Part shown: one piece after another, positions 1 through 11,569 of the stretch
How the letters are laid out: the number at the start of each line of letters is the position of its first letter
How positions within the stretch are numbered: the stretch's first letter is position 1
Assembly (NCBI RefSeq): GCF_019649055.1
Contig: NW_026570257.1
Location: 930,001 to 994,000, forward strand
DNA length: 64,000 nt
Origin: Paramacrobiotus metropolitanus
Taxonomy: Eukaryota; Tardigrada; Eutardigrada; Parachela; Macrobiotidae
Reading direction: 5' to 3'
Notes under the pieces: model-generated
Databases searched by the model: none
What the model was told of the DNA's origin: nothing
The model's input: the letters and a program-made list of their open reading frames with translations, nothing else
Made by a program: the position numbers and the translations under genes

Positions 1-601
1 ACTGAAAACTTTATGACAATTTCACTATAGAGGACATCCACGGATTGCTGACCTATCTCTCCTTCTTGATTCTAATTGCAGCCCCGTATCCACCTCACGT
101 ATTACAGTGTAAGAAATGATAAAATCATTCTGTACATAAATCCTTAAAAATTAACGAGTTTTGTCCCTCGCGAATGATGACCGGGCATATCCATCGGAAA
201 TGAACGGAAATTTTAGGGCATCCAGTACATTGCTATGCCGCCAATGGCTGTGTGTTTGTGGCGTGATACAAAGTACGTCATTTCTTTTCTTCGACTTCTC
301 TTAAGAAATGCGAAGTTGTGGCGTGTTGTACCATGAATACTCGTACGGATTCATGACACCGGGAGTTCTAAAGGTTACAATGTTTTCGACTGACGGTTAG
401 GCAGATGGGATGCGCTTTACAATTTCCTTTTCCATGTTAGTTGTCCACCGTTATACGGTTATACGTGGAATTTCTAAGCCTACTCGCTCATTTTGTTATC
501 AGACTTTTAACTTTTTAAGAAACATTGAATAACATTGCGAGTGTTTTTAATCGTTGCATTTCTCTTGATCTTGGACAAACTGCTGAAGATTTGATGAATT
601 G

Positions 602-2952
602 ATGATACAGTATGTACTGCTTGTTCCCGGTAATGCGCAGGCTGTTCTAAGCTTATGTGGATGTCTGGTATTACCTTGTGGAACTGCATGTCTAAACATG
701 GAAATTAAGTACGCAGACATTTCTTCACCTGTCCGTTACATTTATTACAATACAACGCTGCTGTCAACGACGAAGAATGCTTCAGTACTGCGGTCTGCTT
801 CCGTTTCTAATTTTGTCTCAACGGCAACGCTCACCGGTATGACAGCGGTGACGCTCTTATTAAACATCGGGGTACTCCTTGCTCTTCTTCTAGAAAAACA
901 CCTCCGAACGCCATTCAATGTCTACGTTATCGTACTTTGCATAAGCAACATTCTGTACGTCGGTTTTAATAATGTACTAATGATCGTTGCGCCATACGGT
1001 AATTGGTGGTTAGGCGATCCGGTGTGTACGTTGCTAGTTTATTGTCGAAATGTTATTGTCGCCATAACGCTCTATAGTCACTTACTGATTAGCACCAATC
1101 GCGCCTGGTCTCTGTTTTTGCCCATATCCTACAAGGCGCGCCATACAGCGACGGTGGCATGGATTCTTTGCCTCGGAATGGTGGTTTATGTCCACTTATG
1201 CCAACTACCTGGAGTTGTTCTCGGTGAGGAACAGTGTTGATGTAAAAAAGTAGGATCAACATGTACTTCTAGAAACTGTGCCTTTTAAACCGTTTTCTAA
1301 TGCATGCTTCTACAGTCACGATCAGCTGGTACGGACACATTATGGATTGATAATTTTTCATTAATATCATGTACAAGCTTGTATAAAACAATAATTATCA
1401 TGTAATCGATTTTTGAGGTATTGTCATGCGAACAACGCGAAGAAGACCGAGTCTCTGATGTCCGGTGCGCGAACCTGTATTGCGAAAATGTTCGGGAATG
1501 CGAAGAACGTCAAATTACGTAACAATTGTGATCTCGTATTCATTTTTGTGATTTTTACGTCCTTCTTTTACTGAACACTTCTGTATCTGATAATACAGGC
1601 TAATCCTGTATTTTACCATTTTTGTTTCGGGCACTTTTACAATATGAATTCGCGAAACGGACACCAGAGACAAGGTATTCTCGGTGGTGTTCACATTAGA
1701 AAACCGCTTTCGTAGCCATGAGGCCCATGACCCATGATCAGTTGGTACAAGCGATGTATGCTATGGATAATAAACTAACATCGAAATGATTTTCTAATAG
1801 CTTTTCCAAGAATCGTAAAGAGTCATCAGCAGAGAGTTCGCTCGCGCGCTAACGACGAGGGGTTTCCCTGCCAGAATGGAACCGAAGGGACTGGCCATAG
1901 TAGGCAGTAAAAGACCAGACGTTGTTACGCTTATCCCATGGGAGCGTGGTAAGCCACTAGCAATAGACGTGACGTGTGTGGACACTCTGGCAACTTCATA
2001 TATTGACCGCACATCCGTCAACGTCGGTGCCGCAGCAGAAATGGCCGAAACAAAGAAACTCGCAAAACATGCGTGGCTGCAGCCAAGGTATAACTTCACC
2101 CCAGCAGCCTTCGAAGTATATGGACCTTTGGGCGGCGGAGCGATGAAGCTGGTCGATAAAATCGGACACCTCTTAGTGGCCGCTACCGAACAACCACGCG
2201 CGAAAGAATTTTTCCGGCAGCGGATCTCTATACAGATTCAAAGAGGAAATGCCATGTGCGTGATGGGGACAATACCGGATCACGAGAAACTAGAGGAAAT
2301 ATTCTTGTTATAACCTCTTAAAACTGCATTGTTGTTTTTGTTCTGTTCATATTGTGTTATGCTGGTATAGACAGGTATTCGTATATAGTTGTCTTACAGA
2401 TAAGAATCGTAAAAGGTTCTCTGTTTTTTAGATAGCTTGTATTACCGTATGCCGTCCAAAAGAGAATGCCGCCTAAATATTCAAGCTGTGCAGACATGGT
2501 ATGCGTTTTCCTTGATCTGGGTATTTGATGTGCCAAAAGTCTTCATTCCGCTCTGCTATCCTTTTCTCCTTTGGAAATTTATACGCTTTCGCCAGAGAAC
2601 CGGACCGACAGACCTGCGAACCGGCGTCCAACAAGCCCAACATATCGAGAAGCGTAAACGGACCGCGACCATTAACCCATTCCTCCTTCTCATGCTTTTT
2701 ACACTGACTGCCTGCATTTGCTGGATACCCATTACGGTTTACTACATATTAGCGGATATTCTGCGGTCCACCCGGTCGGCGACGTTGGAGACATCGTTGA
2801 TACTTCTGTATTCTTTGCAGCCGATTCTGGATCCAGTGTTCTTCTGTCTCAGCGTTAGCAATCTGCATAGATACGTTGTATTATCCTGGCGAAAACATGT
2901 GAAGAAATGGCGTTTTAATGTTTTACCCTCTAGCGTTTTTCCGTCGAGTTAG
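602..2952 (+). CDS. Orphan rhodopsin-like GPCR, two exons (GPCR-1)
   Basis: Seven-transmembrane receptor of the plasma membrane; ligand unknown. Exons are 602-1223 and 2432-2952 (380 aa from the first ATG; an ATG near 698 is an alternative start). Exon 1 holds an extracellular N-terminus with NTT and NAS glycosylation sites and TM1-TM4. Exon 2 holds TM5-TM7. The TM3 cysteine (DPVC) and the loop-2 cysteine (RECRLN) give the usual disulfide pair. The DRY motif is replaced by TNR, and NPxxY by LDPVFF. The 1208-bp intron starts GTGAGG and ends TTTTTTAG in phase 1. Splicing restores VVLDSLYYRMP, which matches VIDMLYYHLP in the intronless paralogue at 49747-50718, so the join is well supported. The intron contains a retroelement fragment. 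Confidence 0.85.
1876..2313 (+). mobile_element. Retroelement-type ORF fragment inside the GPCR-1 intron
   Basis: An open frame of 145 codons that is not part of the receptor. Its protein shares an ordered set of columns with the frame at 8155-8589 on the other strand: IPxxxGKPLxxDVT near the start, FxxxAxExxG in the middle, then QRxSxxxxxGNAxxVxxTxP near the end. I recognise this as the conserved C-terminal block often found after reverse transcriptase in animal genomes; that it is an endonuclease-like domain is inference. No reverse transcriptase lies upstream, so this is a truncated relic. It is on the same strand as the host gene and lies well inside the intron. Confidence 0.6.
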
Positions 2953-4984
2953 AACTGAAGCGAATGTTTTTATTACGACTTGCGTGTTGTCTTACAATGA
3001 TTTATCACTATTAGCAGACACACAAGATGCGCAGTCGCGTCTCTCCCTTACAATAAAAGTATTAATAATACATGCGTGATTTGCATTCGTGATCCAATCG
3101 CATGCATCCCAGAAAAAACCAGGATTTCAATGGGCGTTTCGATATAAAGTATAATTAGTTGCAGCGAGGGTTTTAGTAAAAAACGCAGGGAACAAATTGT
3201 GATCGGTGTACTTGGCTTAAGGCTACTTATGCTGCTGGATGTTGAAACCGGAACTACGAGTATCACTTATTAGCTGGATTCGTGCATTTTGAGGTAAATG
3301 TTTATTTCCGGTTAGTAGGAATAGCGAATGAGGTTCAGAGATTAACGTAAGATCTCAGAGATATTTTTAGGCGTGACGGAGCCTCAGAATACGGAAGCAC
3401 TCTGAGAGAATCTAACCCAGGCATAACCGTTCGTCCGTAAATAAAAGGCCAAGCAAATTGAGTCTACGCTATTAATGCGATGACTGCAGACCCTTTGTTT
3501 TACTAGTACCTGAGTAGTACTTTGTAGAATAAGTAATATGGTCGTGAGCTCAAGAGTTACAAAATTAAACAAAAAATTTTAAGTTTTTTCTTTTATTTTT
3601 AATTTTTTTAGAGCCGATTTTTCATCAAGGCAGGCCGCTTTCCTAACGTGACCGATATGATTTGATATGACGACATGACCTGTGGGCAGCGGGCACATGA
3701 TGGGATCTATTTTACTAAGGGATTAATTTATTTAATGATAGTGACCCGACCAATAAAGGCCAAGCACATGCACGCACATGAATTGCTTCTGTAATTATGT
3801 TACGACAGCTCGAAAAACATTTTTCAGATCATTAGCGTAATTGGGTGTAGAAAATCTTAATTTACGTTCTGAATATCTCCCATAAACCTGCTAGTATTTT
3901 AAATCAACAGTGTTGGTTTAAATTACTAAAGTAGTAGAACGAACATTGGTGTTGGTCCAACACTAATGTTTTGCGAGAGGGATCCGTAAATTCGCAAACG
4001 ATTTCGTTCGCAAACCGAGCTGTTCAAAACTGGATTCACTGCGCTTTTCAATGGGCGGGATTGGTTAAGTTTAGGAAGAACCTGACGCTGAACCGTGTAA
4101 ACTCTAACGTGTAATCCCTCTTCTCAGAACGCTTAAAAGGCTTAAAAAACGCTTAAAAACGGTGTAGGTGTAGTGCTTAAAAAAGTGCTTAAGTAGGTGT
4201 CGTGCTTAAAAAACTTAGAAAATACATAAATTATCAGAGAAAGCAGTCAGAATTGCCTCACGATGAATTTCAATTCAATAAATAACATGATGTTGCGTGG
4301 AAAATTTTGAACAATTTGTCAGGATTGAGAGCAACAGATTTTAAAATTGCTGCCCAAATTGCACAATACAGGTAAGTACTCGTACTAGAAATGTCGTATC
4401 TATATTTTGCAATAAATTTTCTACGTGAGCCACTAAAATTAGATATACGTTAGTACCATTAATCACCACCGGTCATGTGCCTGTCAGACAATCTCGTAAT
4501 ATTGCAAATTACAAGCTTTGTACAAAGGAGCAACATTAAAAAGCACGATCAAAACAATGCCGCGCTTAAGCAGTACTGAACGCACTGTATGCTTTCTTTA
4601 CTGTGAATTGTATCCATTGAAGAATGAGCACAAATCAACTGTAAAGCACTGCTTCAGAGCGGCACTGATCAATTTACTCACACCGGCATTTTGTCAGACG
4701 AAAAAGACTGTGTATGAATAATCATATCTGTGCTTAACAATTAACGAATAATAAATTCACGTTGTCCATAGTTAAAACGGCAATTTAAATGTCACTATAC
4801 AATACTAGTTATATCAAATGCCCAATGTCGGTAACAATAATGTTACGCGTATTTGCGCAAGTGCATGACAGTAATTCATACACCTGCACATATAACAAAC
4901 GCTTCCTCTCACACAAGGATTTTCAACATAACAGCAAACTTTTGCACATGTGTACGTTGAATGATTACCAGCATCATGCACAAT
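2953..4984. other. Intergenic, no gene seen
   Basis: About 2 kb with only short reading frames that lack family features. It holds a near-perfect hairpin at 3942-3970 (14-nt arms, one mismatch, one-base loop) and a cluster of degenerate GCTTAAAAA repeats at about 4128-4215. The last 500 bases resemble the sequence upstream of the second metalloproteinase, so the promoter region was probably duplicated with the gene. Confidence 0.6.
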
Positions 4985-7168
4985 ATGTCCCGAATAGATT
5001 TTATTATTTCATTTATCATTTTTGCTGTGTTAAGGAGCACTGTCGTTGAACCATCTTCTTTACCAACTGGAATAGCATCAGTAAGTACAGTTCCGGCGTT
5101 TTACAAACTGCATTGTGTTTTATAAAGTCAACAACGCGGCCTGGTTGTTGTTCAATATAGACCGAATTGTTTCTGCAAAAATACGGATATCTGCATAAAG
5201 GTCATTCAGAAATGGGCAGTTTGGTGCACCGGTCACACATGGAAGCAGCAATCCGAAAGTACCAAGGGTTCATGAAACTGCCAGTGACGGGTAAAATTTC
5301 ATTTTTAACAAATAAATTGCATAAAATATTGATGTCATATATAGCAGCGGTCTCCTAAACATAAGGCAACGTAGCGCCACTGTTGAGGTCACAGTCAGGC
5401 AAGTGGCTAAGTAGCGCGCTAGCGCAACGCTTTAGGGCTCGTAGGTTCAAACCAGACTCCATAGACCATAGGCTGCTAGATTTTTTTCGGTTGATCGTCC
5501 TTTAAAAACCAGTGTTCTGTAGCTCTGACGAAAAAGCAAAAATTTTAAGTTTTTCGCTTGTTAAACACCGATTTCTTATGATTGCTGCCCTAGAAACTTT
5601 GCACACTAGATCGAGTCAGCAATCTCAGCATGCAAAGCAAATTTAACGGTCGATTTCTACCAAGCAACCGTTGTATTCAAATATGTAATACTGATATACT
5701 CGGAAACCGTTTCTTAAAATTTTAGCTATCAGTTACACATCCATTAAGCATCGTAAATATCAGAATTATTTTGCTTTTTCTTTTGTGCTATAGGTCGTTC
5801 GTTTTCATCTTCTTTAAGTACGTACACATACTCGTATCAATATGTAGAACAGTAGAAGCACTCGTTAAAAAGTTACTAACGTTTTCATGCTGTTACGAAA
5901 CTAGGTATACTTGACCAAGCCACTGCAAAAAAGATGATATCACCACGTTGCGGTGTTCCCGACTTCGTAGCCGACGAGCCAGGAGCACGGACGAAACGTT
6001 ATGCACTTTTGCCAAGTCAAGATCGCTGGCTCACTAGACACCTGACATGGACGGTGTCCAAGATGACTGACCGATTATACCGATTTCAAGTCGAACCTGA
6101 AATCGACAAGGCGCTGCAGGTACCGGCACACAGTATACTCACATCCTACTGTGTGTTTATTTGCCAGCTTTGTCCCATTAGGATGATACATGACTAGCAG
6201 GTTTCTTCCAGGTGTGGTCGGGCCACACCAATCTCATATTCACTAAAGCCACTGAAGGAAGTAAAGCTGACATCGATATCAGATTCGAGGAACGCGATCA
6301 CCAGGATGAATTTCCTTTCGATCCCAAAGTCCTGGCGCACCGCCTTTTATCCTAAGTAAGGCATTTGATGTTACGTCTTGTGTTATTTTTTCATGTACAT
6401 AGAACGCAGAAGCTTTGCAAACAACGGTACGTACGAAAAACGTGCGCGCGCAAATTAAACTTTACCATCAAGATCAGTAATAGAAGGAGTGCGAAGTAGA
6501 TGCCTGTTATTCCTTTTTGCTCGTTCGAGTCCGTTTGTAAGAAAAATTCTGGCAAATACTGTCTAGGTTTCCGTTAACTAAGATACAATTTTTGCAGTGC
6601 ACGGGACCGCCGAGGACAGGTACATTTCAATGATGATCAAATATGGAAAGTGGCTTTTGGAGGTATTAGCTGCTTGTGTGCTTTCCGTCTGTGCTGTAGA
6701 TACCACTTAAAAAAGCTGCTTACCTGTAGATACTCATTTCGGTTACGTTGCTGCTCACGAGTTCGGACACACGCTTGGACTGCGTCATTCCGATCACGAA
6801 AATTCCATCATGTTCCCCACATATCCAGGCTACCAAGCTCAATTCGAGTATTTCGTCTTACATGAGGATGATATTGCCGGCATCCAGGCTCTTTACGGAC
6901 GCCCGGATAAGCCAGGTGTTTTACGTCGTACAGACTGTATGATACAGTCCTATCTGTACATTTGAGAAAGTAGCGTACAAACCGCTCACTTTCGCTTTAT
7001 TAAGATTCTGTAAAATACAAGTTTCAAATTTTAATAACTGTTTGAATAGCCGTGTTCTCCTTTGCAGCTATAGGGACACGGGACTCCTTCTATGGCATAT
7101 TCGGTAAAGACTTCAGTTTGTCTGATGAAGATGACCTGTTCTCCAAGAACGACGCGGATGTTCATTAA
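4985..7168 (+). CDS. Matrix metalloproteinase (M10A), copy 1, frameshifted in exon 4
   Basis: Secreted zinc endopeptidase; an active copy would cleave extracellular matrix proteins. Exons: 4985-5080, 5161-5290, 5905-6119, 6212-6355, 6598-6662, 6730-6915, 7068-7168. Order of parts: signal peptide, peptidoglycan-binding-like prodomain (LQKYGYL...LPVTG), cysteine switch PRCGVPD in exon 3, catalytic domain with [12 protein letters not shown] in exon 6, and Met-turn SIMFP. There is no hemopexin domain. Every exon matches copy 2 in phase, but exon 4 is 144 bp against 143. One extra C near 6340-6341 turns LAHAFYP into LAHRLLS followed by TAA at the exon end. The zinc site would then not be translated. 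This is either a recent pseudogene or a base error. Intron 2 carries a tRNA-derived SINE. Confidence 0.85.
5391..5515 (+). mobile_element. tRNA-derived SINE-like insertion
   Basis: In intron 2 of metalloproteinase copy 1. An A-box-like TGGCTAAGTAG (5404-5414) and a B-box GGTTCAAACC (5444-5453) are spaced as in a tRNA gene, but the flanks do not fold into a full tRNA. The intron is 614 bp here against 332 bp in copy 2, as expected for an insertion after the gene duplicated. The boundaries are approximate. Confidence 0.5.
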
Positions 7169-7444
7169 TTCTTACCTTGCTAACGCAATGAGCATGACAT
7201 ACAAAGTGTGATAGAATTACATGTGTTGCTGTATATTTATATTTTGAAATGCCGATGGACGAGGATAACGCCGCGGATCATACCTACCGACATACCTAAA
7301 TTTCTCCCTGATGCATATTCCGGGACGTGCAAAAAACTACGAACACGGGAGCAATATAACAAACATTGAAAAACCGTTTCTTTTCACTGTTTCTTTGTGA
7401 CTTATATTGGTACAGTACTTTCTGTACTCGTAGCCTATAGATAA

Positions 7445-8735
7445 GGCCAATGTCAAAAGTAAGAAAGAAATTTTGGAAGAAAGAACTTTTATGTGGCCAA
7501 AAGTAAGAAAGAAGTGGTTAGTGCAATTTATAATTTTATAAAAACATGTACATCGTACCCATGTTTATATCAAAGAAGCAGCGGCAATGCGCTGAACACA
7601 AGAAAATTAATGGCTTTGCATCTGCAGACTTTATGGATTGCGTTGCTTACACTGTACACACAGGTGCATCGCATCTTTACGTAACGATTGTGCTATCTAC
7701 GCCGGGAGAGGGCAGACTTATGCCCGCGTGCCCGTCAGCTGTACTGGTCTAGACTGGGAAAATTTGTTGTTTTGAGGATGATCATAAGAAATCAGACCAG
7801 AATCAGACCAGAGTGTCACCGCAACAATGCTTTACTCAGCATGTTATTTGCCGCTTTGATATGGCCAAGGTATATAAGAGATAAATATCTTTATACCGAG
7901 ATATCTTTATAGATATGGCCTTGCTTCCCGCTCTTCGGTGCACAGTGCATACTATTGTGGTTGTATCCAGTTCATAGTTCCAGTGAGCCAGCCAGCAGCA
8001 CACGTTTCACGAAAAGCGCGTAATGTATTGCGCTGTATTGTGCATAACATAGTTAATAAAGTTAATTTGTGTTGTACTGTACATAATTTTATTTTAATGG
8101 GCAATAGCCACCAAGATAACAATGATTGCAAAGCGCCGGTACACTACTTGCTAGTTAAAATTTAAACATTAAAAAACAACCAAAATCTCTATCTTCTCTT
8201 GGATTAAAAGGCAACGTGCTCAAGACAGCCGTGGCATTTCCTTTTACAACAGCGAGACTGAAGCGCTGCTTAAGAAAAGCAGTAGAACGCGCTTCTCCAG
8301 TTAAATCACGAATTTTACGGCCCATGAAATGCAACAGTTCACTCAGAGCGGGGCTAAATACTCCCAACGTCTCAATCGCTAAAGGGTAAAAAAAGTATCC
8401 ACTTCCCAAAAACGAATATGTCCGCCGTTTAGAATTTTCTGCAAGCTGAGCCACGTGTCCAGGTTTCTTCGAACTGCCGGTGACATGCGAGTCTGCGACC
8501 GTGCACCAACTGGTTACATCCCAGACCAGCGGTTTTCCTTGGCGGATAGGAATCATAATGAAGCGGTTTTCCTTGGCGGATAGGTACATAATAAATTAGC
8601 ATCAACAAAATTTCTTTCTTACTTTTGACTGGAGAAATTTCTTTCTTACTATTGACCTAAGAAAACTTCTTTCTTACTTTTGGCCACATAAAAGTTCTTT
8701 CTTCCAAAATTTCTTTCTTACTTTTGACATTGGCC
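7445..8735. mobile_element. Mutator-like non-autonomous DNA transposon, 71-bp inverted ends
   Basis: The first 71 bases (7445-7515) are repeated as an exact reverse complement at 8665-8735. The element is flanked by a direct repeat TATAGATAA (7436-7444 and 8736-8744), a 9-bp target-site duplication. Long terminal inverted repeats plus 9-bp duplications are characteristic of Mutator-like elements. The right end carries extra tandem copies of a TTTCTTTCTTACTTTTG motif. No transposase is encoded; the cargo is a minus-strand retroelement ORF fragment. It sits between the two metalloproteinase copies. Confidence 0.8.
8155..8589 (-). mobile_element. Retroelement-type ORF fragment carried in the Mutator-like element
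   Basis: Open frame of 144 codons homologous to 1876-2313: shared IPxxxGKPLxxDVT, AxExxG and QRxSxxxxxGNAxxVxxTxP columns. It begins in a local direct duplication: a 22-base segment around GGTTTTCCTTGGCGGATAGG occurs twice, at about 8529-8582. It was probably captured by, or inserted into, the surrounding DNA transposon. Confidence 0.6.
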
Positions 8736-8744
8736 TATAGATAA

Positions 8745-9599
8745 TCGATCCTAACGGTAAGCGTATGTACTCGTACGTATGCAGGTAGTGTTCGTGCTGG
8801 TACCTGCTTCATCTGAAAAGAAGCAAAATCAATGGAGTTGGCGTTAATTGGGGAAAATGCATTTACACTTATTCTATATATGCACTCAATATACAGTGCA
8901 ACAGTATTGTGTTTCAAAAATCCAGAATTCACCTTTTGTAATGTCACGACGTTGTAAACTTATACTTAATCTGGGTCGCTTAGTGTTTGATATTAGAAAA
9001 TCAAGCCGTTTGCCGGCTCACGAAACTTCTTCGTACAACAAACAAGCGAAACCGTCATCATTGCTTCACGATGAACTCCTGATCAAATCAAACAGCGCAG
9101 TAGTACGCCGGAATTTCTGAATCATTTACTGATTCTAAGCAGATTTAGGACAGATTTTTGAGCCGCTGACTAATTGACGATGTAAGCAACCGTATTACCG
9201 TATATGGTAGTAAATCTTTATATAAGCCACGTTTCAAATTCACGCCGGTCACGCGGTTGTCATAAGATTTTGTATTTGAACAATTGATACAGCATGGGAA
9301 AGCCGTAATTAAATGTACTTGTGCCCGCTTAGTCACATCGCTATTTTGTAGGACGAGAAAGATACGTATCTGTAGTAACTGACGCACAACAAACTCACGC
9401 CGCCCATAAATACAATTTTACGACGCCACCCAGTATCAAGTGATAATGCCGGTAATATTATTACCTGCGCGAATGCATGGCAGTAGTTTACTTGTATATA
9501 TAAGAATTATTTCCAAATTATTTCCAGATTTCAGAATTTGGTTCATAAATCATAGCCATACACATTCCACGGTTCTCACATCCCAGTAACGCACAGAAC
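8745..9599. other. Intergenic region upstream of metalloproteinase copy 2
   Basis: No gene seen. The part from about 9300 aligns by eye with the region upstream of copy 1, for example around the CGCGAATGCATGGCAGTA block, consistent with a tandem duplication that included the promoter. Confidence 0.5.
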
Positions 9600-11569
9600 A
9601 TGACTCGAATTTATTTTCATGTTTTATTTATGGTCTGCGTTGTAATCAGAGAAAGTGTTGTCCATTCCGCTCCCTTACCTACGGGAGCAGCATCAGTGAG
9701 TGCACTTTAGACGCTTCCCAAATTCCTCCAGTTTAAATAGATCTGGTTTTCACTACAGACCCAATCATTCCTGCAAAAGTACGGCTATTTGCATAAAGGT
9801 CATCCAGAAATGGGACGTTTGGTGCATCGGTCACACGTTGAGACAGCAATTCGGAAGTATCAGGCGTTCATGAAGCTGCCAGTGACCGGTAAAGTTTTGC
9901 TCTATGATAAACTGGTTCCAGATATCCGTAATAATACCACATTTGCACGTTATCGAAAACCGGGTTTTATTAGTCTGTAGTCTGTATATTGAGTAGTTTT
10001 AGTATTTAATTATTTTGTCTTTACGTATTTCAGTTGTTTATCTTTGCAAATTTGCACACAGCATGTCAAGCGAATTGCGCTTTAATACCAACTTCAGTAG
10101 AACTGCCCAACTTGCAGTTAGTACGACCGTACAATTCGGTACTTCTACACTTATTGAATCAACTACTGATAATGCGTTTACGAGTGCAAATGTTCTCTAG
10201 CAGTTGTGATCATTCATTAGGTGTAATTGACGACGCCACTGCAAAAATGATGGCAACACCCCGTTGCGGTGTTCCCGACGTCTTTGCAGACGAACAGGTA
10301 GCGCGAGCAAAGCGATACGCGTTTTCCCAGAGAGGAGGTCGCTGGCGCAATCGTCATCTTACATGGACCGTATCCAAAATGACCAACCAGTTGTACCGGT
10401 TTCAAGTAGAAGCCGAAGTCGACAAGGCGCTGCAGGTACCGGCGTATACTGTAGACTGCAAAAAAAAGGTCACTTTTGCCTTGTGCTTTATTTGAGTTGT
10501 TTGGTAGCTTTCCATTACAGTAACCGTTTACTTTTCAGGTGTGGTCGGATCACACAAATTTCGTATTCACAAAAGCCAGCAGAGGAAGTAAAGGTGACAT
10601 CGATATCCGATTCGAAGAAGGCAATCACCACGACGACAATCCCTTTGACTCAATTACTCTGGCGCACGCTTTTTTTCCACAGTAAGGCACATGATTTTAC
10701 GCACCGAAATTTTGGGCGCCTGTTGTTGTCATCCAGAATAAAAATTTGTGGCATGAGTGCCAGCGCGGCAATGCCGATAGCTTGCGTCTTGCTGCTTCTG
10801 TCTCCTGCAGTTCCGATAATAGTAAAACATTTCGTATATTTGTTTTAAGTTCGTAATCTAAATTTTCCAGTGCAGACAAGCGAGGACAAGTGCACTTCAA
10901 TGACGATACCAGCTGGAAAACGGCATATGGAGGTACTTACTGTATATAGTATATACGGAGTACTCCTAGAGTAGCATTTGTTGCTGTGCGTCTGTGTACA
11001 GTTGCAATTGTACTAAAACGTGAACGGAAACTGCTACGCCTAGACACTCATTTTCGGTACGTTGCTGCCCATGAATTCGGTCACACGCTTGGGTTGGATC
11101 ATTCCGATTATGAAAACTCCCTCATGTTTCCCCACTATCCTGGTTACCGGGCTGAGTTCGAGTATCTGACCTTACATGAGGATGATATTGCCGGAATTCA
11201 AGCTCTTTACAGAGACCCATATAAACCAGGTATGCTACATGCAAAATGTTAACAACTGTTACTATGTAGTAATATGTACTAGTACGATACTATAATTATA
11301 CATTTCACGAAGTACGTACCACATACGTAGCATATAAAGCGAACGCACAGCGGATATAAAGCCAACTCTTTGCAGCCACAACGACACGTAACCCGTTCTA
11401 CGGCATATTTGACAAAGACTTCAGTCTCCCGTTTGACTTTGATGAAGACGACACTGTTCTCGACGACGGCTCGGATGGGGTATTTACTAACAGTTTTTAC
11501 GGCTTGGACGATAGACCGTTCGACTTGAAGACCGACAGTAGGTTTCACACGCTGCAGCCAGATTATTGA
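9600..11569 (+). CDS. Matrix metalloproteinase (M10A), copy 2, intact
   Basis: Secreted zinc endopeptidase without a hemopexin domain, 341 aa. Exons: 9600-9695, 9759-9888, 10221-10435, 10539-10681, 10871-10932, 11044-11229, 11376-11569; all junctions are GT-AG and the phases close. Residues 1-25 or so form a signal peptide. A peptidoglycan-binding-like prodomain follows (SFLQKYGYL...KLPVTG), then cysteine switch PRCGVPD, whose Cys holds the zinc in the latent form, then the catalytic domain with LAHAFFP, zinc site [12 protein letters not shown] and Met-turn SLMFP. The tail is acidic (DFDEDD) and longer than in copy 1. Structure is that of a short MMP such as matrilysin. It is a head-to-tail duplicate of copy 1. 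Confidence 0.92.

Noticed and set aside
5391-5470. Functional tRNA gene in a metalloproteinase intron
   Set aside because: A and B boxes are present but acceptor and anticodon stems do not pair.
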